A stretch of 64,000 bases of DNA from Alkalihalobacillus sp. AL-G (lineage in GTDB: Bacteria; Bacillota; Bacilli; Bacillales; Fictibacillaceae), in contig NZ_CP094656.1 of assembly GCF_030643805.1 (NCBI RefSeq), positions 2,976,001 to 3,040,000 on the forward strand, read 5' to 3'. The notes under the pieces were generated by a model. It was not told the origin of the DNA, made no database searches, and worked only from the letters and a program-made list of their open reading frames with translations. The position numbers and the translations under genes are program-made. Shown piece after piece: positions 42,695 to 50,965 of the stretch. The stretch's first letter is position 1, and each line of letters starts with the position of its first letter.

Positions 42695-45532
42695 ATGAAA
42701 TACATATCCACTTTCATGGATAAAGTGAAGAATTTCATGAAGGTTTTAGACGAAAAAAACGTCTTTAAAATAAGCCGGATTACCGGTAAGGTCATGTGGA
42801 ATCTGTTCTTAATATTCATCGTGCTAGGAGTAGCGGGAGGATTTTTTGCAACCGGGGTTGGTGCAGGATATTTTGCTTCTCTTGTAAAAGATGAACCCAT
42901 TCGAAGCTATGATGAGATGAGAACCGATATTTACAATTACACAGAGACGAGTAAAATCTACTTTAACGATGGAACATTACTTGGGAATCTTCGTTCGGAT
43001 GTCATTCGCCAAGAGGTAGACATAAAGGATATTTCACCACATATCAAAAATGCGGTGATCGCTACGGAGGATCAGTATTTCAATGAACATAAAGGTATTG
43101 TTCCAAAAGCGATTGCTCGTGCTATTTTTCAAGAAGTGACAGGAGCTGCTGTTCAAACTGGTGGTAGTACACTGACACAACAGCTTGTTAAAAATCAAAT
43201 CTTGACGAATGAGGTTTCTTTCGATCGGAAAGCGAAGGAAATGCTGCTTGCGTTACGGCTTGAGCGTTATTTTGACAAAGATGAGATTCTAGAAGCTTAC
43301 TTGAATGTCGTCCCATTCGGCCGAAACGCATCCGGTCGCAATATTGCTGGAATACAAGCCGCTGCCCAAGGGATATTCGGCGTGGATGCCAAGGATTTGA
43401 ACTTGCCGCAAGCAGCTTATATTGCCGGGCTTCCTCAAAGTCCATTTGGCTATACACCGTTTACGAATGGAGGCGGATTGAAGGAAGATCTTCAACCTGG
43501 ACTCGATCGGATGAAAACCGTTTTATCGAGAATGAATGATGCAGGTTATATAAGCGATCAAAAGTATAAAAAAGCAATAGCCTATGATGTGACAAAAGAC
43601 TTTGCGAAAAATACGCCAAGTCCGTTTGAAGCATATCCGTGGTTGACAATGGAGATTGAACGACGCGCAACGGACATCATGAAAGTCCAGCTGGCGAAGG
43701 AAGATGGGAAAAAGTATTCTGAATTGACTCCAACGGAAAAGGAAAGCTATAACAATGCAGCTGATCTCGTATTACGGAAGGAAGGCTTTAAAATCCATAC
43801 GACAATCCACAAGAAAATACATGATGGATTCCAGCATGCAAAGGCACAAGTACCCTATGGACCGAACCGAATCGAACCATCAACTGGTCAAGAGGAAATC
43901 GAAGACATAGGTGCAATGCTGATGGATAATAAGACCGGTGCAATACTCGCCTTTGTCGGTGGTCGGGATTATCAACAAGAAAACCTGAACCATGCGACTC
44001 AAGCCGTACGTCAAAATGGTTCAACGATGAAGCCGCTGCTTGTATACGCACCTGCAATGGAAATGGGGATCATTCAACCAGGATCGATCATTCCAGATAC
44101 AAAGTTCACCTATTACGGTGGGCCATCACCGTGGCCAGTTACAAACTACGGATTTGGCTATCACGGGCTTGTAACTGCCCGGAAAGCGTTACAGTGGTCT
44201 TATAACATACCAGCTGCGAGAACTTATGTGAAAATGGACCCGCTAAGAGCAACAGAAAACCTTTTTGAGATGGGTTTTACGACCATTCTTGAAGAAGAAA
44301 GATACAACCGTGCCCTTTCGCTCGGTGGCGCAACCAATGGGGTAACCGTCGAAGAAACCACAAATGCATTTTCAACATTTGCAAATGGCGGTCAATTCAA
44401 GGATGCGTTTATGATTGAAAGGATCGTTTCAAAAAATGGCGATGTCTTATTTGAACATAAATCAAAGCCGGTGGAAGTCTTTTCTCCGCAAACATCGTAT
44501 TTAACATACGATATGCTGAGAACAGTATTCAACAGTGGAACAGGTGCAAGTGCAAATTCATTTTTAAAATTCAATTCTGACTGGGCCGGAAAAACCGGGA
44601 CATCCCAGAAAACGCGTGATGCTTGGTTTATGGCTACGAATCCGAATGTCACACTCGGCTTGTGGATGGGTTACGATACACCTAAGACACTCTCTGATAG
44701 CCATCACGGCTCACATACAAGACGGAGTATCCGAATATGGGCAGCACTTGCAAATGCAGCCTATGATGTTAATCCAGAATTGATGGATCCAAGCGGTAGA
44801 ATTCCGCGTCCGGGTGGTATTACGACGGCATCCTTCTGTGCGATTTCTGGAAAATTGCCATCTGAATTGTGTAAAGAAGCTGGACTCGTTAGAACAGACC
44901 TCTTCAATGTCAAATTCTTGCCGAAAGAAGAAGACGATAGTCTCCAACGCGTCAATTACGTTGTCAATTCTGAAGGTGATAAGTTCAAGGCATTAGAAGG
45001 AACTCCTAAAGCATTTACTGCTGAAGGAATTATGATTAAGGAAGATTATTTTGAAGATATCGATCTTGAGGACATCATCCAAGACGATTGGGAGAATATC
45101 ATTGGTGAAGATGAACTAAAAGATAACGGAAAAGCGCCTGGTGCTGTTTCTATTAAGAAAAGCGGGGCTGCCCTTACTTGGGGAGCATCTGGAGAAAATG
45201 ATGTAGTGGGTTATCGAATTTACCGCGCTGCGAACGGTACGACTGACTTTAAGGCGATAGGTCAGGTAGTTGGCGGTAATGAAACCAGCTTCAAGATCTC
45301 TGGTGGAAACTTCACCTACATCGTGCGTGCTGTGGATATAGCCGGGAAAGAATCCGCGAACAGTAATTCTGTAAAAGTTGGCGAGGATCCACCTCCACCG
45401 GATGAGGGTAAGCCGGACGAACCGGGTGATCCGCCTCCTGGAGAAGGTGAACCTGACGAACCAGTTGAACCACCTCTTCCGCCACCGCCAAAAGAGGAAG
45501 AAGGAACACAAACTGAATCGAACCAGGAGTAA
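42695..45532 (+). CDS. Class A penicillin-binding protein with FN3 domain and Pro-rich tail
   Basis: Bifunctional peptidoglycan glycosyltransferase and transpeptidase on the outer membrane face, 945 residues. One membrane helix (about 33-60); GT51 domain with catalytic Glu in ATEDQYFNEHKG near 123; transpeptidase domain with the SxxK serine in GSTMKP near 442, SYN near 501 and KTGTS near 632; then a fibronectin type III domain (about 810-890) and a tail of about 50 residues rich in Pro, Glu and Asp. The start at 42695 is eight bases behind GGGGGG; an ATG six bases earlier is too close. It is not a certain orthologue of any one B. subtilis PBP, so I give no symbol. Confidence 0.93.
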   Translation: MKYISTFMDKVKNFMKVLDEKNVFKISRITGKVMWNLFLIFIVLGVAGGFFATGVGAGYFASLVKDEPIRSYDEMRTDIYNYTETSKIYFNDGTLLGNLRSDVIRQEVDIKDISPHIKNAVIATEDQYFNEHKGIVPKAIARAIFQEVTGAAVQTGGSTLTQQLVKNQILTNEVSFDRKAKEMLLALRLERYFDKDEILEAYLNVVPFGRNASGRNIAGIQAAAQGIFGVDAKDLNLPQAAYIAGLPQSPFGYTPFTNGGGLKEDLQPGLDRMKTVLSRMNDAGYISDQKYKKAIAYDVTKDFAKNTPSPFEAYPWLTMEIERRATDIMKVQLAKEDGKKYSELTPTEKESYNNAADLVLRKEGFKIHTTIHKKIHDGFQHAKAQVPYGPNRIEPSTGQEEIEDIGAMLMDNKTGAILAFVGGRDYQQENLNHATQAVRQNGSTMKPLLVYAPAMEMGIIQPGSIIPDTKFTYYGGPSPWPVTNYGFGYHGLVTARKALQWSYNIPAARTYVKMDPLRATENLFEMGFTTILEEERYNRALSLGGATNGVTVEETTNAFSTFANGGQFKDAFMIERIVSKNGDVLFEHKSKPVEVFSPQTSYLTYDMLRTVFNSGTGASANSFLKFNSDWAGKTGTSQKTRDAWFMATNPNVTLGLWMGYDTPKTLSDSHHGSHTRRSIRIWAALANAAYDVNPELMDPSGRIPRPGGITTASFCAISGKLPSELCKEAGLVRTDLFNVKFLPKEEDDSLQRVNYVVNSEGDKFKALEGTPKAFTAEGIMIKEDYFEDIDLEDIIQDDWENIIGEDELKDNGKAPGAVSIKKSGAALTWGASGENDVVGYRIYRAANGTTDFKAIGQVVGGNETSFKISGGNFTYIVRAVDIAGKESANSNSVKVGEDPPPPDEGKPDEPGDPPPGEGEPDEPVEPPLPPPPKEEEGTQTESNQE

Positions 45533-45540
45533 AAATGACC

Positions 45541-45581
45541 TGAGTGGAGCGAAAAAAGCTCCCTCAGGCCTTTTTTTATTC
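45541..45581 (+). terminator. Terminator of the PBP gene
   Basis: CCTGAG-n-GGAGC pairs with GCTCC-n-CTCAGG, then seven T. Confidence 0.92.
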
Positions 45582-45678
45582 AGATTTGATCATAAAAAAA
45601 AGAGCTACATTGAGTTATTTGCTGGTTATCTGAACTTCTAAACCAGATTACAGCTGTTCATTTTAGAAGCCGCCTTAT

Positions 45679-45783
45679 TATTTCGGCCACGGATCCAAAT
45701 ATTTCGGCCACTGAATCCGATAATTCGGCCCCACATAGTAATAAGGTCCCGATCCCACGCACCATTTCAGCCACAATTCGTTA
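45679..45783. repeat. Five-unit 21-bp tandem repeat, TATTTCGGCCAC type
   Basis: Units begin at 45679, 45700, 45721, 45742 and 45763, exactly 21 bases apart. Units 1 and 2 start TATTTCGGCCAC, unit 3 TAATTCGGCCCC, unit 5 CATTTCAGCCAC; unit 4 is degenerate. The array lies between convergent PBP and acsA genes and fills most of that 330-base gap. Confidence 0.75.
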
Positions 45784-45810
45784 ATGCTATCATCGATTTT
45801 AAGCATATAA

Positions 45811-45848
45811 AAACGGGATGACTCGCTCAAAGGAGTCATCCCGCTCTC
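45811..45848 (-). terminator. Terminator of acsA
   Basis: GCGGGATGACTC pairs with GAGTCATCCCG, followed by TTTTT on the minus strand. Confidence 0.92.
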
Positions 45849-45860
45849 TATTAATATTGT

Positions 45861-47576
45861 TTAGTCTTCCATCGTTGATAAGTCTCCAGTTGGAAGGTCA
45901 AGCTCCCAGGCCTTCAAGACACGGCGCATGATCTTACCGCTCCTTGTTTTTGGAAGCTTATCCTTAAACTCAATTTCCCTAGGTGCTGCATGTGCAGCGA
46001 GTCCTTTTTTCACAAATGTACGAATTTCTTCCTTCAATTCGTCACTAACTTCATAACCCGTTCGCAACGAAATGAAAGCTTTGATGATTTCTCCTCGAAC
46101 AGGATCAGGTTTACCGATGACACCTGCTTCTGCAATCGCAGGGTGTTCAACGAGCTTACTCTCAACCTCGAAAGGTCCTACACGTTCCCCAGAGGTCATG
46201 ATCACATCGTCAATCCTGCCCTGGAACCAGAAGTAACCATCCTCATCCATATATGCGGAGTCACCCGAGATATACCAATCTCCGATAGAGAAATAGGATT
46301 CGTACTTTTCAGGTCGATTCCAAATTGCCCGCATCATCGAAGGCCATCCTTTTTTGATTGCAAGGTTACCCATTCGATACGGCGGAACTTCATTACCTTG
46401 GTCATCAACAATCGCAGCCTCAATTCCAGGAAACGGCTTCCCCATCGATCCAGGTTTAATTTCCATTGATGGATAATTGCTGATAATCTGTGCACCTGTT
46501 TCGGTCATCCACCAGTTATCATGGATTCGTCGATCAAACACCCTCGATCCCCAACGTACGACCTCTGGATTTAACGGTTCCCCAACACTAAGCACATGAC
46601 GAAGACAGGATAAATCGAATCTCTTCACAACCTCTTCGCCAGCTCCCATCAACATACGGAACGCAGTCGGAGCGCTGTACCATATTGTAACACCGTATTT
46701 CTCGATCGTTGAATACCAATCCTCTGGACTAAAACGGCCACCGCGGATTACATTCGATACTCCGTTTAACCATGGCGCAAATATTCCGTATGATGTTCCG
46801 GTAACCCAACCAGGATCAGCCGTACACCAATACACATCATCATCCTTCATGTCGAGTACCCATTTACCAGTTTGATAATGCTGGATCATAGAATTATGGA
46901 CATGGAGAACTCCTTTTGGTTTCCCAGTCGATCCAGAAGTATAATGAAGAATCATTCCATCCTCACGATCCATCCATTCAATATCAAGATGTTTACTTGC
47001 CTTCTCCATCCTGCTGTAATAATCTGCATAAACGTCGTCCTCTTCTACATTTTCACTTACGAGTACAACGTGTTTTAGTGCAGGTAATTCCGAGACAGGT
47101 ACACGGTCAAGCAATTCTGGAGTCGTAACAAGGACGCTTGCTTCACTGTCCTCCAGTCGATCACGAACGGCCCCTTCCATGAACGCTTCAAAAAGAGGAC
47201 CAACGATCGCTCCTACCTTTAGTGCACCAAGCAATACAAAGTACAATTCTGGAGAACGAGGCATGAAAATAAATACACGATCCCCTTTTTCAACATCTAA
47301 GTCTTTTAGTAGATTTCCTGCCTGGTTCGAATACTCTTTCATTTCTTTGAATGTATACTTTTCATCACGTATGGCATCGGAGAAATAAAGAGCAACCTGA
47401 TTCTTTTTTGCAGTCTCTGCAAACCGGTCAATCGCTTCATACGCCATATTGACCCGACCCGTTTTAGACCAAGTGAAATTCTTCTCTACCTCTGACCAGT
47501 CAAACGATCCATAGGCAGCCTCATAATTTTCCAGGTTAAAATCACCTTTAATAACCGGAAGCGCTTCTACTTTCAT
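45861..47576 (-). CDS. acsA: Acetyl-CoA synthetase
   Basis: Activates acetate to acetyl-CoA with ATP, for growth on acetate. 571 residues. The P-loop LHYTSGSTGKPKGVLHVH is near 228, the hinge region YISGDSAYMDEDGYFWFQGR (20 residues) near 440, and Lys548 in PKTRSGKIMRR is the residue acetylated by AcuA in B. subtilis AcsA. The ATG at 47576 has a GGGGAG nine bases before it and gives MKVEALPVIKGDFN; an in-frame extension to 47651 enters the repeat element and is not native protein. The acuABC genes for its regulation diverge upstream. Confidence 0.97.
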   Translation of the reverse strand: MKVEALPVIKGDFNLENYEAAYGSFDWSEVEKNFTWSKTGRVNMAYEAIDRFAETAKKNQVALYFSDAIRDEKYTFKEMKEYSNQAGNLLKDLDVEKGDRVFIFMPRSPELYFVLLGALKVGAIVGPLFEAFMEGAVRDRLEDSEASVLVTTPELLDRVPVSELPALKHVVLVSENVEEDDVYADYYSRMEKASKHLDIEWMDREDGMILHYTSGSTGKPKGVLHVHNSMIQHYQTGKWVLDMKDDDVYWCTADPGWVTGTSYGIFAPWLNGVSNVIRGGRFSPEDWYSTIEKYGVTIWYSAPTAFRMLMGAGEEVVKRFDLSCLRHVLSVGEPLNPEVVRWGSRVFDRRIHDNWWMTETGAQIISNYPSMEIKPGSMGKPFPGIEAAIVDDQGNEVPPYRMGNLAIKKGWPSMMRAIWNRPEKYESYFSIGDWYISGDSAYMDEDGYFWFQGRIDDVIMTSGERVGPFEVESKLVEHPAIAEAGVIGKPDPVRGEIIKAFISLRTGYEVSDELKEEIRTFVKKGLAAHAAPREIEFKDKLPKTRSGKIMRRVLKAWELDLPTGDLSTMED

Positions 47577-47607
47577 AGTCCACATCTCCCCTTTATCTAA
47601 TAATATG

Positions 47608-47966
47608 TGTTCAAAAAAGAGGATAAAAAGAGCCGAATATCTGAAGTTCAACCGTTACGTCCTGCGCCTGCGGTTACTCGGCGCAAAACCACACAGATGT
47701 ATAACAAGTGCGTAGTCTTGTAACAAGGTTGAACTGACTCACATCCTGTTAGCCTGAGGCGGGATAGTCTCGAGGAAGGCTACTTACTTGAAAACATCCT
47801 CGTTACCTTGCACCGAGGATGCTTTCTTCGTTAGCATATCCTTGCAAACGCAGGTGCACAATGATTGTTCATCTGTTGTAGCTCCTACCTCATTGTAATA
47901 CATGAAGACCGGAGAGACCGACCAACGAAGAAATTCGACAGCTGTTTTAATCGGACTTTTTGAACA
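47608..47966 (-). repeat. Full-length TGTTCAAAAA element in the acsA leader
   Basis: 359 bp, TGTTCAAAAA to TTTTTGAACA. Its right end is 22 bases downstream (in the transcription sense) of the acsA -10, and its left end 31 bases before the acsA ATG. It thus makes up nearly the whole 5' untranslated region. Same orientation relative to the gene as the tyrS copy. Confidence 0.92.
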
Positions 47967-47988
47967 ACCTCTAAATTGAATTACTATT

Positions 47989-48016
47989 AGTATAGCATAA
48001 AATTGACTATTCTCAA
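47989..48016 (-). promoter_or_regulatory. acsA promoter
   Basis: TTGAGA (48011-48016) and TATACT (47989-47994) on the minus strand, 16 bases apart, with the TG extension TGCTATACT. Predicted start near 47983, about 407 bases from the coding sequence. Confidence 0.65.
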
Positions 48017-48044
48017 TTTTTAAAACAGTTGGTAAAATTTCGAT

Positions 48045-48058
48045 TGAAAGCCCTTACA
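48045..48058 (+). promoter_or_regulatory. cre-like CcpA site between acsA and acuA
   Basis: TGAAAGCCCTTACA differs from the strong cre form TGAAAGCGCTTACA at one central base. It overlaps the acuA -35 region and lies upstream of the acsA -35. In B. subtilis both units are repressed by CcpA, whose gene is 3 kb downstream here. Confidence 0.6.
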
Positions 48059-48080
48059 TTAAGTCGGATTCATGTATAAT
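48054..48080 (+). promoter_or_regulatory. acuA promoter
   Basis: TATAAT (48075-48080), with TTACAT (48054-48059) as the nearest -35 at a short 15-base spacing. Confidence 0.55.
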
Positions 48081-48097
48081 AGAGATAGAGTTTAGCA

Positions 48098-48748
48098 TTG
48101 GTGGTGAAAACAATCTTAAAACATACGAAAATTTATAACGCGAAAACACTGAACACACCTAAGGGAAAACTTATACTCGAAGGTCCAATTAAAGCAACCG
48201 CTCTTGCCGGGTATGAATTTCATGACCATTTAACTGCATTCCGCCCCCCTTCTGAGCAACATAAAGCTCTTATTGAAATTGCGGGATTACCAGAAGGAAG
48301 AATTATTATAGCAAGAAACCAGTCAACGATTGTTGGATACGTAACCTATGTATATCCCGACCCACTGGAACGCTGGTCTCAAGGAAATATGGAGAACCTT
48401 CTTGAATTAGGTGCAATTGAAATCATTCCTGAATTCAGAAACTTTAAAGTTGGTAAGAATTTATTGAACGTATCAATGATGGATGATGCAATGGAAGACT
48501 ATATAATCATAACTACTGAATATTACTGGCATTGGGATTTAAAAGGAACCGGTCTTTCAGTTTGGGATTATCGTAAAGTAATGGAAAAAATGATGAACGC
48601 AGGCGGTTTGGAATGGTTTGCAACAGATGATCCGGAAATTAGTTCACATCCGGCAAACTGTTTAATGGCCAGAATCGGAAAACGGGTCGATCGTGAATCA
48701 ATACAGCAGTTTGATCAGCTCCGTTTTCAGAACCGTTTTATGTATTAA
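48098..48748 (+). CDS. acuA: Acetoin utilization protein AcuA, protein acetyltransferase
   Basis: GNAT-family enzyme that acetylates and inactivates AcsA. About 216 residues. Conserved regions: GYEFHDHLTAFRPP near 38, GRIIIARNQSTIVGYVTY near 70, LGAIEIIPEFRNFKVGKNLL near 104 (acetyl-CoA site), and EYYWHWDLKG near 148. Close in length and sequence pattern to B. subtilis AcuA. The start is uncertain: GTG at 48098 or 48101 lacks a proper Shine-Dalgarno. Note the gene ends one base before an inverted-repeat element. Confidence 0.92.
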   Translation: MVVKTILKHTKIYNAKTLNTPKGKLILEGPIKATALAGYEFHDHLTAFRPPSEQHKALIEIAGLPEGRIIIARNQSTIVGYVTYVYPDPLERWSQGNMENLLELGAIEIIPEFRNFKVGKNLLNVSMMDDAMEDYIIITTEYYWHWDLKGTGLSVWDYRKVMEKMMNAGGLEWFATDDPEISSHPANCLMARIGKRVDRESIQQFDQLRFQNRFMY

Positions 48749-48749
48749 A

Positions 48750-49112
48750 AGTTCAAAAGTCCGGTAAAAATAGCTGTCGCATTTCTTCGTTACTCGGTCT
48801 CTTCGGTCCTCATTTATTACAAGGAAGTATTGATTTCATCGATGTACATTCATTGTGTACCTTTGTCTAACTAGTCGATGCTATCGATGAAAGCTTCCTC
48901 GGTACAAGGCAGCAGCGATGCCTTCAAGTGAGTAGCCTTCCTCGAGACTGTTGTGCCTCGGACTCACAGGATGTGAGTCGGTTCAACGTTGTTACAAGAC
49001 TATGTACTTGTATACATCTGTGTGGTTTTGCGCCGAATAACCGCAGGTGCAGGACGTAACGTACTTAGTTGAACTTCAGAAATCTCGGCTCTTTTTATCC
49101 TCCTTTTTGAAC
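48750..49112 (+). repeat. Full-length TGTTCAAAAA element splitting acuA from acuB
   Basis: 363 bp in the opposite orientation on the chromosome to the tyrS and acsA copies, but again with the GTCCGG end first in the transcript. It begins AGTTCAAAAGTCCGG right after the acuA stop and ends TTTTTGAAC 26 bases before acuB. It fills the whole gap in an operon that is contiguous in B. subtilis. Confidence 0.92.
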
Positions 49113-49138
49113 CTACATTATTAGGGAGGTGAAGGGAA

Positions 49139-49771
49139 TTGAAAGTTGAAGCGATGATGAATCGTAAAGTGGTTACTGTATCAGAAAAAGCTACAATTGA
49201 AGAAGGTAAACAACAAATGAAACAACATCGCATTCGCCACCTTCCAGTTGTGGATGACGATCTTAAGCTAATCGGAATCGTCTCCGACCGCGACCTGATC
49301 GAGTGGAAGAACACAGGAAATGAATCCGATCCTGCTTCTGCACTTATCGAATCGGTAATGACTCGCAACGTGATAACAGCACACCCCCGAGAATTTATTG
49401 AGGAGCTATTATCAATTTTTTACGATGAACGAATCGGCTGTATTCCAGTCGTAGAAGATCAACACGTTGTCGGAATCATTACAGAGAGGGACATGCTTTA
49501 TACGTTGATCCAGTTGACAGGTGCTCACCAGCCTAGTTCACAAATTGAGGTAAGCGTTGATAATATTGCTGGTAAGCTTGCAGAAGTAACAGCTGTGATT
49601 AAAAAACATCACGTGAACATTACAAGCGTTCTCGTTTATCCTGGAGAAATAGAATTGACGAAGGTACTCGTACTACGCGTTCAGACGATGAATCCCAAAG
49701 TGATCATTGAAAGCTTGCGGGCCGAAGGATACAACGTGTTATGGCCTGCAGTCCCCGGAGAACGACTATGA
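49139..49771 (+). CDS. acuB: Acetoin utilization protein AcuB
   Basis: 210 residues with two CBS domains (about 1-130; HRIRHLPVVDDDLKLIGIVS then IGCIPVVEDQHVVGIITERD) and a C-terminal ACT domain (about 138-210). The CBS pair likely binds an adenosine nucleotide; the precise role in the acu system is unknown. It starts with TTG at 49139, nine bases behind GGAGG, giving MKVEAMMNRKVV, which aligns with B. subtilis AcuB. It overlaps acuC by four bases. Confidence 0.93.
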   Translation: MKVEAMMNRKVVTVSEKATIEEGKQQMKQHRIRHLPVVDDDLKLIGIVSDRDLIEWKNTGNESDPASALIESVMTRNVITAHPREFIEELLSIFYDERIGCIPVVEDQHVVGIITERDMLYTLIQLTGAHQPSSQIEVSVDNIAGKLAEVTAVIKKHHVNITSVLVYPGEIELTKVLVLRVQTMNPKVIIESLRAEGYNVLWPAVPGERL

Positions 49772-50928
49772 CCCGACCTGTTTTTGTGTATTCAGACGAA
49801 TTGTTAGACTATAAATTCAGTAACAAACACCCTTTCAATCCACTTAGACTGAAATTAACTTATGAACTATTGAAGGATGCTGGTATTCTTCCTGACGAGC
49901 AGATCGTAAAACCGAGAAAAGCAACCGATGAGGAGATCGCTCTTATCCATAGCGAGGAATACATTAATGCTGTTAAACAGGCTGGAAAAGGTATTCTCCC
50001 TGAAACACAGGCTTCAAGCTATGGACTAAATACAGAGGATACTCCGACTTTTCCGAATATGCACGAAGCGAGTGCATGGCTGGTAGGAGGAACCCTTACT
50101 GCAGTTGAAAATGTATTCGAACGGAGCGCAAAGCAAGCCCTCAGCCTTGGTGGTGGGCTCCATCACGGTTTTCGCGGTAAAGCATCCGGATTTTGCATTT
50201 ATAATGACAGCTCCATCGCAATTGAGTATATGAAGCAAAAATACAATGCGCGTGTCTTGTACATTGATACAGATGCACACCATGGAGATGGTGTACAGTG
50301 GGCTTTTTATGATGATCCAAATGTTTGTACGTTTTCGGTACATGAAACGGGACGATATTTATTCCCTGGTACGGGTAATGTATCTGAAAAAGGTGCAGGT
50401 AAAGGCTATGGACTGTCGTTTAACATTCCTTTGGATGCATTTACAGAGGACGATTCCTGGATTCCGATTTTAGAGGTAGCGATCGATGAAATTGCGCGAT
50501 ATTTCAAGCCTGACGTGATCATTAGTCAAAACGGAGTAGATGCCCATTACTGGGACCCATTAACTCATTTATCAGCAACTATGAAATCGTATAAGACAAT
50601 TCCTCAGATTGTAAAAAAGGCAGCGATTCAGCATGCAAAAGGAAGATGGATTGCCGTTGGTGGAGGAGGCTATGATATTTGGCGTGTTGTCCCTCGTGCA
50701 TGGTCTTTATTATGGGCGGAAATGAATGGCATCGACCTCAATGGACCTCTTCCGAAGGCATGGCTTGTTAAGTGGCAATCACGTACCTCATTGGAACTGC
50801 CGCAATCATGGGAGGATCCAGATGCACTTTACTCACCTATTCCAAGAAAAAAGGAAATTTGCGAGAAGAACCATCTTATGCTAACACGCGCACTTCAGCA
50901 TATCCGCAATGAGCGACGATCGGTATAA
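49768..50928 (+). CDS. acuC: Protein deacetylase AcuC
   Basis: Class I histone-deacetylase-like enzyme that removes acetyl from AcsA and restores activity. 386 residues. Zinc and charge-relay residues are visible in GGGLHHGFRGKASGFC near 130, DTDAHHGDGVQW near 170, QNGVDAHYWDPL near 254 and GGGGYDIWRV near 298. The ATG at 49768 overlaps the acuB TGA (ATGA), a translational-coupling arrangement. Terminates before ccpA, which converges. Confidence 0.95.
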   Translation: MTRPVFVYSDELLDYKFSNKHPFNPLRLKLTYELLKDAGILPDEQIVKPRKATDEEIALIHSEEYINAVKQAGKGILPETQASSYGLNTEDTPTFPNMHEASAWLVGGTLTAVENVFERSAKQALSLGGGLHHGFRGKASGFCIYNDSSIAIEYMKQKYNARVLYIDTDAHHGDGVQWAFYDDPNVCTFSVHETGRYLFPGTGNVSEKGAGKGYGLSFNIPLDAFTEDDSWIPILEVAIDEIARYFKPDVIISQNGVDAHYWDPLTHLSATMKSYKTIPQIVKKAAIQHAKGRWIAVGGGGYDIWRVVPRAWSLLWAEMNGIDLNGPLPKAWLVKWQSRTSLELPQSWEDPDALYSPIPRKKEICEKNHLMLTRALQHIRNERRSV

Positions 50929-50931
50929 ATT

Positions 50932-50962
50932 AAAGGTGGGAGGTGCTTAACCTCCCATCTTC
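50932..50962. terminator. Bidirectional terminator between acuC and ccpA
   Basis: GGTGGGAGG pairs with CCTCCCATC across a seven-base loop. Confidence 0.8.
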
Positions 50963-50965
50963 ATC

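Noticed and set aside
45116-45511. Open frame of 131 codons on the minus strand under the 3' end of the PBP gene
   Set aside because: It is a composition artefact of the Pro/Glu-rich tail: no ribosome binding site, Arg/Phe-rich nonsense-like sequence, and full overlap with a real gene.
47577-47651. In-frame N-terminal extension of acsA
   Set aside because: It reads through the acsA ribosome binding site and the terminal repeat of the mobile-like element; known AcsA proteins start at the internal ATG.
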